A stretch of DNA of 64,000 bases from Blepharisma japonicum (lineage: Eukaryota; Ciliophora; Heterotrichea; Heterotrichida; Blepharismidae), in the NCBI GenBank assembly GCA_949751835.1, contig CATKHK010000005.1, positions 768,251-832,250 on the forward strand, read 5' to 3'. Below the pieces are notes generated by a model that did no database searches, had not been told where the DNA came from, and saw only the letters and a list, made by a program, of their open reading frames with translations. A program made the position numbers and the translations under genes. Below, in pieces: positions 22,492 to 33,568 of this stretch (its first letter is position 1; every line of letters begins with the position of its first letter).

Positions 22492-24126
22492 TTATTTACA
22501 GGTTATTTTCTTACTTAAAAAGTCTTCACTCAAAAATGACTTTGATTTCTTTGTAATTGGCTTCTTCCTTGGGGATAGCTGTGGCCTAGAGTTTTGGCAA
22601 ATCCAAGGATGCCTTAAAGCTTCATCAGGATTCAACCTCTTGTCTGGGTCTCAGTTCAAAATATCTTTTACAAACTCCAGGAACAACCCATCATTAGTTC
22701 CAATCATAGCTGCTAGTGGCCTTGTATTTGGGTATCTTAATTTCCCTCTCGAATTTGGGACAATTTTTGGCTGTCCGTCTGGCTCAAAAAATAATTTTTT
22801 CCTTGTACTTTGCTCCAATATGTTAGGAGGTGGAACCCCTAATACCTCAATAATCCTTAGCAGCTGCTCATGCTCATTTTCTCCAGGAAATAATGGATAG
22901 CCAGTATGAAGCTCTACAACAATGCACCCAAAACTCCACATATCAATACCTGTCGTATAAGGAATTCCTAATATTATTTCAGGTGCTCTATAAAACCTTG
23001 ACTGAATATATGTATAAATCCTTTCTGCTTCAAAACAAGAAGAGCCATAGTCAATTATTTTTATTGCAGACTCGTTTGGAGATTTTAGTAATATATTTTC
23101 TGGCTTTAGGTCACAGTGAATTATGGAATAAAGCTTAGTGAATCGCATAGCGATTAATATTTGAATTGCAAATCTACGAACGAGAGATAAAGATAAGCCT
23201 TCAAAAGAGTTGAGTTTTAAGAATTCGTAGAGATTAATAGATAAAAGCTCAAATGTAAGTATCAAATGCTTTCGAAACATAAAATTGTCCTTTATTCTAA
23301 CAATATTGTATTTGTCCTCTGGATCTTGTGCTTTCAATAAATCAAGGACCTTCACCTCGACAGCACCTTGCTTAATGAACCTTTTTTTATTTTTTATGAT
23401 TTTCAATGCGACGATCTCGCCATTCTTATGATCCATACATTTCAATACCTGCCCAAAAGATCCTTTCCCTAAAAAGCTTAAAGCCTCATACCTATAGCCA
23501 ATATGATCCCCAATAACACAATTATAATTTCCTTTCTCATCGTCGTATCCATAATTGAAATTTTCATTATTCGCATGGATTTTAGGTGCTCCTGACCCTA
23601 TAAAATAAATTTCTTTATAATCCAGAATTTCTGATTGTTCATATTCAGTTAGCATATTTCCCATGTTTTTCAAGACTTCGCCAGGTGATAAATAAAGTTT
23701 CAGATTTTTTTTTGACTCAGTTGATAATGATTTTAAATGTGACCGAGCAGTTCTAGTTCTACTTGAGTTCAAACTTTGTAAAGAGCTTGAAGGACTGTTA
23801 AAGCTCAGGTTTATTTGTTTAGTAGCTCTGCTTGATAAAAGCCCTTCAAAGACGCGACGGGACGACGAAGAGTTGTTTAATGAGTTGTTGGAACTCGACT
23901 TATATTGGATTGGGAGGATTGGGACTTTTTTGGATCGAGTTGTTGCTAGGCCAGATGGAAGCTTTATTTGACGGCGAGGGGAAGCTTGCACTTTGGTTAG
24001 GCCTAAGAAAAGTTTAGGTTGCGGGTGAATGCGCTTAACAGAGCCTTCATCGAAACTGTTTCCTATAGACCTAGACGAAGCTTTGAATCGATGTACACGG
24101 GTTAAGGATTGGGAATCAAAAGACAT
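22492..24126 (-). CDS. DYRK-family dual-specificity kinase
   Basis: 544 residues, ATG 24124-24126, TAA 22492-22494; TGA at 22651-22653 is Trp in the kinase C-lobe. A ~210-residue Ser/Arg-rich N-terminus is followed by the kinase domain: GKGSFGQVLKC, ALKIIK, HCDLKPENIL (Cys in place of Arg, as in DYRK), DYGSSC (DFG replaced by DYG) and the YIQSRFYRAPE activation loop. YxY autophosphorylation on this loop defines DYRK/HIPK kinases; here YTYIQSRFYR holds it. The CMGC features and IPYTTGIDMWSFGCI match the family closely. After the kinase domain a short Lys/Ser-rich tail. Likely functions in growth or cytokinesis control by analogy. Confidence 0.94.
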
Positions 24127-24499
24127 ATTTAATAGAAAATGTTAATGCATATTAAAACTGGAGATTTATGTAAATGGAAATTTTCTTGCTTTAGAAGATA
24201 TTTTATAATTATTTAGAAGCATTCAATTTCATTTATATTATACATTTATTATTTTAAATATTTGTGGAAATTTCATACATAGATTAATAATCAATGCTAT
24301 TATAAGAAGAGGACTATTATTGTTATGATAATGTAAGAGCACTGCCATATTCGCATGAAGAACAGTTCATTAGTTATTATAACGCTAAAGCCTGCAAAAA
24401 GTGTTAGATAAATCTTTTACTGATAAATAAGTATCCTCATAAGTTAATAAATTCTGATACTTATATATAGCAATATAAATAGTGGTTTTATTTAATAAT
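24127..24499. other. Intergenic divergent promoter region
   Basis: 373 nt between the DYRK and SCOT starts. AT-rich, with a GC-poor TATATATAG-like stretch about 35 nt before the SCOT ATG. Nothing else recognised. Confidence 0.5.
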
Positions 24500-25918
24500 A
24501 TGCTCAAGAGATCAATTTGCCAATTTTACAAAACCTGCCACGAAGCAATATCAGACATATCTTCAGACTCCTCGATTGCAGTTGGTGGGTTTGGCACAAC
24601 TGGAGTCCCTGAAAACTTGCTTAAAGCTTTAAGCGAAAAGCCAGTTTCAGGCTTAAAATTCATGAGCATAGATTGCACAATTGATAATTATGGCATTGAC
24701 TGAGTTTTAAAAAACAAACAAATTTCCCACCTAACCGTCTCATATGTAGGAGACAGCCCAAACTTCCAAAAACAATTTTTTGACGGAACTCTTTCCGTCG
24801 ATTTCACACCTATGGGAACTCTTGTAGAAAAATTCCGAACAGGAGGCGCAGGAATCCCTGCATTTTATACAAAAACAGGCACAAAAACCCCTTATGTCAG
24901 TGGCCTCCCAAAACGTTATAAACCTGGAGGCCTTGAAGTCGCAGAATACAGCCTCCCTAAAGACACAAAAATGTTTAATAACAGAGAATACATATTAGAA
25001 CCCTCACTAAATGCAGATTTTGCCTTCATAAAAGCCTGAAAAGGAGACAAATTAGGAAATTTAGTATTTAAAGGTAACTCACAGAACTCCAACCCAGATG
25101 TTGCAAAATGTGCAAAAATTGCTATAGCAGAGGTAGAAGAATTGGTAGAGCCTGGAGAAATTGACCCAAAACATGTCCATTTGCCTGGAGTATATGTTGA
25201 TAGAATAGTAAATCCATCAATTTATATAAAGCCAATACTACATTTGAAGCATAAATCTAACTTTGAGGTTTCTGCAGCTGAAAATCTAATATTGACAAGG
25301 GCAGCTAAAGAAATTAAATCAGGAATGATTGTAAATTTAGGCGTCGGGCTGCCTATTTTTCTCCAAAAATACTTACAAGATAAAAATATTATTCTTCAAT
25401 CAGAAAACGGCTTATTAGGAGTTGGAGACTACCCAGAACCAGGGCAGGAAGACCCTGATCTGGTTAATCCTGCAAAAGAAACCATCACAATGAATCCAGG
25501 AGCTGCACTCTTTGAAAGCTCTGAAAGTTTTGCTATGATCAGAGGATCGCATATCGACATAAGTGTACTAGGGGCTTTACAAGTATCATTAAGTTGTGAT
25601 ATTGCAAGCTGAATGATCCCAGGAAAATTAATTCGAGGGATGGGTGGAGCTATGGACTTGGTAGGGTCTGATTCAAAAAAAATAGTGACTATGATACACA
25701 ACTTTAAGGATCAGTCAAGAATTGTGGAAAAATGTAGTTATCCTCTGACAGGGACTAATATAAGTATGCTCATAACTGAGCTTGGGGTGTTTGAAAATAG
25801 AGAAGGGAGGCTTACATTAATTGAATTAATGCCAGGAGTTGATTTGGAACTTATTCAGGCCAAAACTAAATGCAGATTTGAGACTTGCTCAAGCTTAAAG
25901 CATGTAGGACAAGCTTAA
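24500..25918 (+). CDS. OXCT: Succinyl-CoA:3-ketoacid CoA transferase (SCOT), mitochondrial
   Basis: 472 residues, ATG 24500, TAA 25916-25918; TGA at 24701, 25037 and 25610 are Trp. The start MLKRSICQFYKTC is a mitochondrial-type presequence. The fused alpha and beta halves of class I CoA transferases are both present: VGGFGTTGVPENLL (alpha), RTGGAGIPAFYTKTG, NLGVGLPIF, and SENGLLGVG holding the catalytic Glu that forms the glutamyl-CoA intermediate; GMGGAMDLV near the end. Length fits eukaryotic SCOT after processing. It moves CoA from succinyl-CoA to acetoacetate in ketone-body use. Confidence 0.96.
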
Positions 25919-25995
25919 TTTAACCAATTTTACTAATAAATTTAATATAGACTTATAGTATCTCTAAAACACTTAATCCTAATTTAAATAAAATT

Positions 25996-26823
25996 ATGTC
26001 TAACGAGCCAAGAATTTGGACCTTACAAGATTTCGAAATCGGCAAAGCCCTGGGCAAGGGAAAATTCGGCCATGTCTACCTCGCCAGAGAAAAGCGAACC
26101 CACTACATAGTCGCTTTAAAAATGCTCAGCAAGCGGCAGCTTCTTGAAGTAATGATTATTTAGTCACGTATGGAGCGGCAGCTTAGGCGGGAAATTGAAA
26201 TCCAATCCCATCTCAAACATCCCAACATTTTACGACTTTTTGGCTATTTCTGGGATGAAAAACGCATTTATTTGATACTTGAATACGCTCCAAATGGTGA
26301 GCTTTTTAACGAACTCCGCATCGAAAGGAAATTTTCTGAGCCAAAATCCGCAAATTATATTGAACAAGTAATTAATGCCCTAATGTATTTGCATGAAAAC
26401 AATATAATTCATAGAGATATCAAACCAGAAAATTTATTAAATTCTTGTGGAATCATAAAAATCAGCGACTTTGGGTGGTCTGTGCATGCCCCAACAACAA
26501 GAAGGAAAACACTGTGTGGGACTCTTGATTATTTGCCGCCGGAAATGGTGTGTAGGGAAGAGTATGATGAGTTTATAGACCATTGGGCGTTAGGGGTGCT
26601 AACTTATGAGTTTTTAGTGGGGGAACCGCCTTTTGAAAGTAGAGAGCCGAGAGAAACTTATAGGAGGATAGAAGGGCTACAGTATAATTTTCCGAGTCAT
26701 ATAAGTGAAGAAGCGAGAGATTTTATATCAAAGCTGCTAAGAAGAAATCCGTATGAAAGAATGAGCTTGGAAGAAGCACTAGAGCATCCATGGCTGGTAA
26801 ATCACAGAAATAGTATGGTATAA
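25996..26823 (+). CDS. Aurora-type mitotic kinase
   Basis: Two exons 25996-26148 and 26164-26823; 270 residues. The kinase domain starts almost at the N-terminus: [44 protein letters not shown] and the activation loop [16 protein letters not shown], which is the Aurora signature (TPX2/INCENP-activated Thr). There is no N-terminal extension and only a few residues after the kinase domain, shorter than animal Auroras. Role by family: chromosome segregation and, in ciliates, nuclear and basal body division. Confidence 0.95.
26149..26163 (+). other. 15-nt intron (Aurora gene)
   Basis: GTAATGATTATTTAG, phase 0, between QLLE and [12 protein letters not shown]. Retention gives in-frame TAG. A at position 10. 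Confidence 0.93.
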
Positions 26824-26878
26824 CTATGTAAATTTTTATTTTTTTAATTAATTTATTGAGGAACTTAATTTATATATT

Positions 26879-27187
26879 ATGAGTGATTTGCTTATATTGC
26901 AGTTAGAGTGCAAATTTGATAAGTGGAATAATAATTATAAAATGGAATTAGGCACCTTGGAATTAGACTTAAAAGGCAGCATCAAAAATGTAACTTATAA
27001 ATAGAGTTCAGGAGAGCTAGAAGGATGGCCTGAAGAAAATAGAAAACGAGTGCTTACAATGCTGGAAGATTCTGGTGCACTTTTAGGCTCAGATTCTTTC
27101 CGAAGACTAGTTGTTGCTTATACAGGTTATGAGTATTTAATTACAATTACCCGAGATTCCATATTAGTTCTATTAAGAGAAAATTAA
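26879..27187 (+). CDS. Probable LAMTOR4-like Ragulator subunit (97 aa)
   Basis: Two short exons, 26879-26989 and 27005-27187, joined over a 15-nt intron; ATG 26879, TAA 27185-27187. The gene is easily missed because each exon is short. The product has an alternating beta pattern ending [29 protein letters not shown], which lines up with the C-terminal strands of LAMTOR4 (roadblock-like fold), and an earlier [20 protein letters not shown] that fits its first hairpin. LAMTOR4 is part of the Ragulator scaffold that anchors Rag GTPases and mTORC1 on lysosomes. The assignment is by pattern only; a different roadblock-fold protein is possible. Confidence 0.62.
26990..27004 (+). other. 15-nt intron (LAMTOR4-like gene)
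   Basis: GTAACTTATAAATAG, phase 0. Retention gives in-frame TAG. A at position 10. Confidence 0.85.
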
Positions 27188-27231
27188 CTAGTCACTTTAC
27201 TTTACATTTCCATCTATCTTTTGTAATAAAT

Positions 27232-28299
27232 ATGCTTGATATTCGTGTAGGAGGCAGATATCGAATTGGCAAAAAAATCGGTAGTGGGTCATTTGGAGAA
27301 ATTTATATCGGTGTCGACATCCAGACCAACGAAGAAGTCGCTATTAAGCTTGAAAAAATAGATTCAAGACATCCTCAGCTTATTTATGAAAGTAAACTGA
27401 TACGGTTGCTGCAGGGCGGACCCGGACTTCCAGGTATTCTCTGATATGGAGTTGAAGGCAACTATAACGCAATGGTCATGGAATTATTAGGTCCGAGCCT
27501 CGAAGATCTCTTTAACTTCTGCAATCGGCGCTTTACTTTGAAAACTGTACTTATGCTTGCCGATCAAATGATCTGTAGGGTGGAATACGTCCACTCTAAG
27601 AATTTCATACACAGAGATATCAAGCCTGACAATTTCTTAATAGGTCTCGGCAAGCGGAGCAGCCTTCTGCATATAATAGACTTCGGGCTAGCCAAAAAGT
27701 ATAGAGACCAGAAAACTCATAAGCATATTCCTTATATTGAAGGAAAAAGCCTTACAGGGACTGCAAGATATGCCTCAATTAATACCCATATGGGCATTGA
27801 GCAGTCAAGAAGGGACGATCTGGAGTCAATAGGCTACGTTTTGATGTATTTTTTAAGAGGAAGTTTGCCATGGCAAGGAATTTCAGCTCATGGAAAACAA
27901 GAGAAATATCAAAAAATAAAAGAAGCCAAAATGAGCTCAGCGGTTGAAGCATTGTGCAGAGGGTTTCCACCCGAGTTTGTAATATATCTTAATTACTGCA
28001 GAGAACTGAAATTTGAGGATAAGCCGGATTATGGATATTTGAGGAGGCTATTTAAAGATCTTTTTGTAAGGGAAGGATATGAATATGATTATGTTTTTGA
28101 CTGGACACTATTAAATTATTCTAATGCAAGACCACAAAGACATAGGCCAAGGATTGAGGAAGAGAAAAAAGAAGTTAAAGATGTAAGTAAAGAGGTGATA
28201 AATGCAAGCTCAAATAAGGAGAGCGAAATAAAGCCGATTGAAAAGCAAGACACGAAAAAGTCTGAAAAGAAAAGCAAGAGTAAGTGCGATATTTTTTAA
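27232..28299 (+). CDS. Casein kinase 1 with C-terminal CaaX-like tail
   Basis: 355 residues, ATG 27232, TAA 28297-28299; TGA 27442-27444 is Trp (GILWYGVEG). CK1 signatures: [58 protein letters not shown], and [18 protein letters not shown] in place of APE. After the kinase domain is a ~60-residue Lys/Glu-rich tail ending KSKCDIF, which has the form of a CaaX prenylation box with terminal Phe, preceded by a polybasic run. If modified, the kinase would be membrane-tethered as are yeast Yck kinases (by palmitate). CK1 is constitutively active and prefers primed or acidic sites. Confidence 0.95.
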
Positions 28300-28322
28300 T
28301 AAAAATGTAAAATATAAAAAAA

Positions 28323-29801
28323 TTATAGTAGCATGGAGAGTTTGGATTTTATTGATTCAAGAATCATGGAGTTAACGTTGTCTTCGGCTTCTATTGTACT
28401 TAGAGGTGAAAGGCCTTTTAGAAGACTTTCATGGCGCTTGGCTTTTCTTTCGAGATTTTTTGCGTATTTGTGGATGTCTGTAAGTTTTTCGAGAGACTCA
28501 ATGGATTTGCAAGAGTTTTCAAGAAGCTCTTTAGCTTCAATTTCTCTAAGCCGCTTTTGGTCTTCTAAATAATTACGCCTATTAGGTCTAAAAGAAGCAG
28601 AGTCCTGCATCACACTCAATTGTGAGCTGCTACTATCGCTCTCCGAGCTCATCCTACTATGTCTTTTCATAGTAGTTTGTGATCTTCTAATTGCAGGTGC
28701 TCTATGCGACAAACTTTGTGATTTTGGCAAAATTTCCTTCTTTTTGTCAATTCTTTTTATGCTTTCCTCTAACTCCTGCTTTTTCTGCCTATCAATTATC
28801 GGTGGAAAATGCTCAATAACGATTTTCCCGTACTCAATTCTTTTATTTGCAAGCAATTTTTTTTCCAATGACATATATTCTTGCTTTTCACGTTCTTTTC
28901 TATCATTTTCAATCACCTCACTCATAAATTTGCTTGAATACATTGTAGGGCTTTCTCCTCTACTTGTGCTTTGGGATTTTATTTTTGGCTTTTCATCGAT
29001 ATATTTTTGGTATTTTTCTATATGAGTTTCTATATCTGCGTGCCTTATTGGTGAAAAAATTTCTCGCTTTTTGATTAAAACCGTTTTTCTTCTTTCCATT
29101 TCAGGTCTAACTACTTTTTCTTGATATTCTTCTTCTATTTTTTTATATAGCGGTTTTTCTTTAGAAAGGCTTTTCATCTCAGTTTTTGCTTTAAATAAAT
29201 TCAATTTTCGTTGCTCTCTTTTAGCCACTAGTTCGTCAACTCGCTTTCTTTTAGCTAGATTAATTCTGTCCATCTCGAGCTGTTGCTGCCACAAGGATTC
29301 CTCATATTCCTTTTCTTCTTCTTTTATTTCTTTAAGTAGCTCCTCTTCTTTTTCCTTCAACTTTTTAGCTCTTTCTTTTAACAATTTTTTTGCAAAATCA
29401 GCAGCATACTGATATTTTTCATTTTCTGAAGTAAAAACGACTCTTTTTTTTTCCTTAGGCTTGCTCTCTTGCATTGATTTTGCTTTTGCTTTCTTTTTTT
29501 CTTTGATCTCATATTTAATCTCTTCAAAAAAATCATCATCACTTTTTTCATTAATTTCTTCTTCGCTTTCTACATCACAAATAACAGGCTCCAATTCAAT
29601 GACTCCCTTCCTTTTTTCCTTCCCATTTCCTTTATTTTCTCTATTTTTCACAATTTTCGCAAAATTTCCACCAAGACTTGCAATAATATTTTTCTTAACT
29701 CTTTTTATAACACTCCACGCTGCAAAGTCTTCATAGTCTTTTGATCCAATTGAGTTTAAAAGGACTTCCATGTAATTTTTTAGCCTTTTTCGCTTCGGCA
29801 T
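28323..29801 (-). CDS. Lys/Glu-rich coiled-coil protein, unknown
   Basis: 492 residues, ATG 29799-29801, TAA 28323-28325, no TGA or introns. N-terminus basic (MPKRKRLKNYMEVLL) with nuclear-localisation-like clusters. The central third is a long charged coiled coil (KKLKEKEEELLKEIKEEEKE), then Ser-rich linkers and a final helical part. No enzyme or named domain seen. Composition fits a cytoskeletal, ciliary-rootlet or nucleolar protein. It shares a 78-nt divergent promoter with ribosomal protein SA and converges on CK1 with 23 nt between stops. Confidence 0.72.
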   Translation of the reverse strand: MPKRKRLKNYMEVLLNSIGSKDYEDFAAWSVIKRVKKNIIASLGGNFAKIVKNRENKGNGKEKRKGVIELEPVICDVESEEEINEKSDDDFFEEIKYEIKEKKKAKAKSMQESKPKEKKRVVFTSENEKYQYAADFAKKLLKERAKKLKEKEEELLKEIKEEEKEYEESLWQQQLEMDRINLAKRKRVDELVAKREQRKLNLFKAKTEMKSLSKEKPLYKKIEEEYQEKVVRPEMERRKTVLIKKREIFSPIRHADIETHIEKYQKYIDEKPKIKSQSTSRGESPTMYSSKFMSEVIENDRKEREKQEYMSLEKKLLANKRIEYGKIVIEHFPPIIDRQKKQELEESIKRIDKKKEILPKSQSLSHRAPAIRRSQTTMKRHSRMSSESDSSSSQLSVMQDSASFRPNRRNYLEDQKRLREIEAKELLENSCKSIESLEKLTDIHKYAKNLERKAKRHESLLKGLSPLSTIEAEDNVNSMILESIKSKLSMLL

Positions 29802-29879
29802 CTTCTTGAAAATCCAAGCTATTTAATATCAATTTATTCATGTACTCTGCATCAAATTGGACATATTTTTTAGCCACTC
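29802..29879. promoter_or_regulatory. 78-nt divergent promoter
   Basis: The whole space between the coiled-coil gene and the ribosomal protein SA gene. Two divergent transcription units, one expected to be strongly expressed, share 78 nt, so core promoters must be very compact. No element can be named by eye. Confidence 0.5.
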
Positions 29880-30689
29880 ATGAGCCAGCAACGCAAGCAG
29901 CAAAGAGAAGAGGACATTCAGCTTTTACTTGCAGTTAAAGCCCACCTTGGCACTCCTAATGTTTCAGAGCAAATGAAGCCTTATGTTTTCCAAAAACGTA
30001 CAGATGGCTTAAACATCATCCACCTAGGCAAAACCTGGGAAAAATTGATGTTGGCAGCCAGAGCTATCGTTGCTGTCGAAAACCCAAGTGACGTTATAGT
30101 CATCAGTGCTCGTCCTTATGGTCAACGTGCAGTGCTCAAATTCTCTCAATACACTGAAACTGCTTATCTCGCTGGCAGATGGACTCCAGGTACTTTTACA
30201 AACCAAAAAATCCCTAAATTCATGGAGCCAAGACTTATCATTGTGACAGACCCACTTACAGACCACCAAGCTTTAATTGAAGCTTCCTATGCAAATGTCC
30301 CAACAATTGCATTTTGTGATACAGACTCGCCAATGAAATATGTCGATATTGCGATCCCTTGCAATAATAAAGCTAAGAACTCAATTGCTATGATGTACTG
30401 GTTACTAGCAAGAGAAGTGCTTTATTTAAGAGGAGCCTTAAGCAGAACACAGCAATGGGATGTGATGGTCGATTTATTCATATGGAGAGACATCGAGGCT
30501 GAAGAAAGAGCTGCCAAAGAAAAAGGAGAAGCTGTAAGAGAAACTAGACAGAGAAGAAAGGAACAGTATGATGAAGCAGGAAATGAGGAACAAGCTGAAG
30601 GAGTAGCTAACGAAGAAAATTGGGGCGAGCAAGATAATTGGGATGCAGTACCAGAAGCTGAAGGACAACCAGCCCAAGGTTGGGAATAA
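29880..30689 (+). CDS. RPSA: 40S ribosomal protein SA (uS2)
   Basis: 269 residues, ATG 29880, TAA 30687-30689. Clear uS2/SA sequence: [110 protein letters not shown]. The C-terminal extension is acidic with Trp-containing repeats ([16 protein letters not shown]), as in eukaryotic SA proteins (laminin receptor precursor). It is a structural part of the small ribosomal subunit. Confidence 0.98.
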   Translation: MSQQRKQQREEDIQLLLAVKAHLGTPNVSEQMKPYVFQKRTDGLNIIHLGKTWEKLMLAARAIVAVENPSDVIVISARPYGQRAVLKFSQYTETAYLAGRWTPGTFTNQKIPKFMEPRLIIVTDPLTDHQALIEASYANVPTIAFCDTDSPMKYVDIAIPCNNKAKNSIAMMYWLLAREVLYLRGALSRTQQWDVMVDLFIWRDIEAEERAAKEKGEAVRETRQRRKEQYDEAGNEEQAEGVANEENWGEQDNWDAVPEAEGQPAQGWE

Positions 30690-30738
30690 ATAATTCCATT
30701 TTAGAAAAATAATAGATATAAATTTGAATTGGCGGTAT

Positions 30739-32343
30739 ATGGACAGACTAAGTGTTGATAGAATTGAAGACAGGAAAAAAAACTACCAGAAAGGCGTTGA
30801 CATACTTGAAATGAAGAAAAAAAGAGAAGAAGGAGCTATCCAGCTGAGAAAGAAAAAAAGAAATGAGCACATTTGCAAGAAACGAGCCATGGGAGTTGAC
30901 AGAATTGTGCCATCGAATGATATGAGAGACTATCAGCCAAATGCATTCAGCTTCCCTGCTGAGATGGTACCTGCTGTATTAGAAAAAAAAGACCAAAGAT
31001 TGGCAGCTCCTGATTATTCTGCATTCCAAAGGTTCACTCTCTTAGTCCATTTCATTATAGCAGAAGAAGACGAAGCTGTTTTAACCGAAGCTGCCAAAGT
31101 CTTAAGAAAACTATTAGCAGGGAACAGCCAGCCTTCTTTGAAAACCCTTGTAGAGATTGGAATCAGTTCAAAATTAATAAAATTGCTTACCTCAAAAAAT
31201 GAAAGTCTATTATCTGAAGTTTCCTGATGTTTAATTAATTTATCATCAGGCCCTGCTGATATTTCAAGTGTCATGTTAAATCAAAATATAGCCAAAACTT
31301 TAGCTCAAGTTTTGGAAAAATGCCACTCTGTTGAGCTTGTTAATAACTATGCATGAATACTAGGAAATATTTCAGCAGACTCAATAGACAATAGAGATGT
31401 AATTTTGGAGACTGGGGTGGTAAAGACACTTGTAGATTTTATAATTGAAAATTTTAATGGGAGCTCTTTTGTGATTTGGACATTAAGCAATTTGTCAAAA
31501 GGGAAACCAATGCCTACTGACCATATTATTTTAGACCTTTTAAAGATTTTCCCTCGAGCTATTGAGACAAATAATGAAGATATGCTGGTAGATGCTTGCT
31601 GGATTTTGTCTAATATAACTGATGGTGAAAAATACATTGATAAAGTTTCTGATATTGGGATTATTCCCAAATTGGTAGATTTATTGGCTCATCCGAGCCA
31701 AGATGTACAAGGATTTGCGTCAAGAGTGATAGGAAATATTATCGTTAACTCCGATAAATATACCGGAACACTACTGAATTTAGGGATTTTAGACAATTTA
31801 GGAGGTTTATTGTACCACCCTCGCAGATCATTAAAAAAAGAAGCTTTATTGTCATTGGGTAATTTTTTGTTTGGAAATGACGAGCAAGTCGATCTTGTTA
31901 TCAGCCACCCTTGCATGAAAAATATTGTCAGGTTTTTATTGGATGCCGACCAAAATATCCGATATGAAGCTTTATGGGCAATCGGCAACGCAACCCACAC
32001 AAGCAATAGAAACATAGTTAAGAAATTAGAAAAATACGAAGTTTTGAAATCCCTTGTGGAGAATTTAAAAGACAAGCACCCTAAGACTCTTGTGGTAGCT
32101 TTAAAAGCTATTGACTGTATACTAGAAGCAGGAACTCAAACGAGTGGTGATACAGGAATAAATATGCTTGCCTATAAGTTTCAAGAACTTGGAGGAGTTG
32201 ACATGCTTGAGTTTTTACAAAGTCATCCAAATGTGACGATATACAACATTGCAGTCCATATTATGATGAAATATTATGGAGTCGAAGAGGACGTGGATGA
32301 GAACTTAAACAGCAGCGAGTCTAATGGTTTTGTGTTTAGTTAA
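30739..32343 (+). CDS. Importin alpha
   Basis: 534 residues, ATG 30739 (MDRLSVDRIEDRKKNYQKGV), TAA 32341-32343; TGA at 31225, 31354 and others are Trp. The N-terminus is an Arg/Lys-rich importin-beta-binding domain (RKKNYQKG...MKKKREE...LRKKKRNEH). About ten armadillo repeats follow; the Trp/Asn ladder that holds NLS peptides is visible (WILGNISADS, VIWTLSNLSKGK, CWILSNITDG, ALWAIGNATH). The protein carries classical NLS cargo into the nucleus; ciliates use distinct importin alphas for macro- and micronucleus, but which one this is cannot be said. Confidence 0.96.
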
Positions 32344-32346
32344 TAA

Positions 32347-32904
32347 TTAAAGTTGTTCTGTTACAATTTCAAGCTTCGAATACTTTTTCGAAGTTTTTTT
32401 CTTAAATATCTCATAATCAACGTCTTCCTTAATTTCAACGACTTTGGGGGTGGCGATCTTTTCATACTCATCATAAGAAGGCAGCTCATTTTGATTTGGA
32501 GTGTCTAAAAGCTCATTAATTTCTATTTTTTCTGGCATTTTTTCATCAGGATCAGGAATTTCGTCTTCATCCCCTAGGTTAGGTGGTGGTTTGTAGCTTC
32601 TTTCTTCTTCAGTCTCATTAATAATTTTAGATAAATTTTCAATACTGCTGTTGTCGCTCACCAAGATATCAGGCTCATCCACAGGCTCATGGATTTCTGC
32701 TGACTTGGGCTCTCCAGTATTCCTAGAAGATGGTCGAGATCTTGATCTTGAACTTCTTGATTTAGACCTCCTGTAAGGCTTCGTTGGGGTAGGTTTCAAC
32801 GATTTTTCAAAAAATGTGGAAAATCCATTGACAACTTCATTTGGCAGCTGAGGAGGCAAAGGCACCAAAACTTGGGTGGTTTCTTTAGTGGAGCAAGAAC
32901 CCAT
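32347..32904 (-). CDS. MGSC-start Ser/Arg-rich acidic protein, unknown
   Basis: 185 residues using the internal ATG at 32902-32904, chosen because MGSCSTKE is a good myristoylation/palmitoylation start; a longer frame begins at 32943. TAA at 32347-32349. Regions: a Pro-rich stretch (LVPLPPQLP), an RS-rich tract (YRRSKSRSSRSRSRPSSR), then an acidic, Pro-rich, probably disordered half. No enzyme domain. Likely a lipid-anchored adaptor or scaffold. The stop lies 3 nt from that of importin alpha. Confidence 0.65.
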   Translation of the reverse strand: MGSCSTKETTQVLVPLPPQLPNEVVNGFSTFFEKSLKPTPTKPYRRSKSRSSRSRSRPSSRNTGEPKSAEIHEPVDEPDILVSDNSSIENLSKIINETEEERSYKPPPNLGDEDEIPDPDEKMPEKIEINELLDTPNQNELPSYDEYEKIATPKVVEIKEDVDYEIFKKKTSKKYSKLEIVTEQL

Positions 32905-33020
32905 ATTCAGTTTAATTATTACTTCTAGTATTAATGATAGCATTTTTCCTATAAATCGACAAATAAAGTGTTTTTACTCCAATATAGCTCACTGCTGAAT
33001 TATTTATTTATAAAATAAAA
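32905..33020. promoter_or_regulatory. Divergent promoter region
   Basis: 116 nt (or 77 if the longer start of the left gene is used) between divergent genes, with TTATTTATAAAATAAA just before the right ATG. No specific element identified. Confidence 0.35.
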
Positions 33021-33524
33021 ATGCATATTAGGCCAAGATCTACGAAAGAACTGAAAATTATAGACATCAACTCAGACCCAATTTTGGGCGCTTTTAGACA
33101 TGTGAAATCAAGGAGCAACCTAGAAAATGATATAACGAAATATGTGTATACTAAGCAGACTTTTAAGAGGAGGGACTTTTCGCTTGTTAAATATGATGAA
33201 ATTCAAAATAAAAGCTTTTTAAGCATAAAAACTACACTAGATATTAAGCCTGCAAGCATCAGGCATGCTCTAGAGAAAATACAGAAGCCTGAGTCTATTT
33301 CGCAATATAGAAGGACACCTTCAAGAAATAAAATTGTCATCAGGGTTCCATTGGCAAAGCTTCTGCCGAGGTCAAAATCTCAGCTTAATTGGATAAAATG
33401 CATAAACCAGCCGTTTGTGAGCGATGGAAACCAGAGCTTGCCATATAGAGATGGCGATCTTTATCTGAAGCGGAATTTCAGATCTTTTGGATGGAATATC
33501 CAAAATCAAATAGCTGCAAGTTAA
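33021..33524 (+). CDS. Small basic protein, unknown (167 aa)
   Basis: ATG 33021, TAA 33522-33524. Highly basic, with Ser/Arg/Lys patches (RHVKSRSNLEND, YRRTPSRNKIVIRVPLAKL) and a C-terminal RNFRSFGWNIQ. No TM segment, coiled coil or known domain. Codon structure and AT-rich start context support a real gene. Function unknown. Confidence 0.6.
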   Translation: MHIRPRSTKELKIIDINSDPILGAFRHVKSRSNLENDITKYVYTKQTFKRRDFSLVKYDEIQNKSFLSIKTTLDIKPASIRHALEKIQKPESISQYRRTPSRNKIVIRVPLAKLLPRSKSQLNWIKCINQPFVSDGNQSLPYRDGDLYLKRNFRSFGWNIQNQIAAS

Positions 33525-33568
33525 TTTATTAGTAATTGATTTATTCAATAAAATAAAGAAGCCATAAT

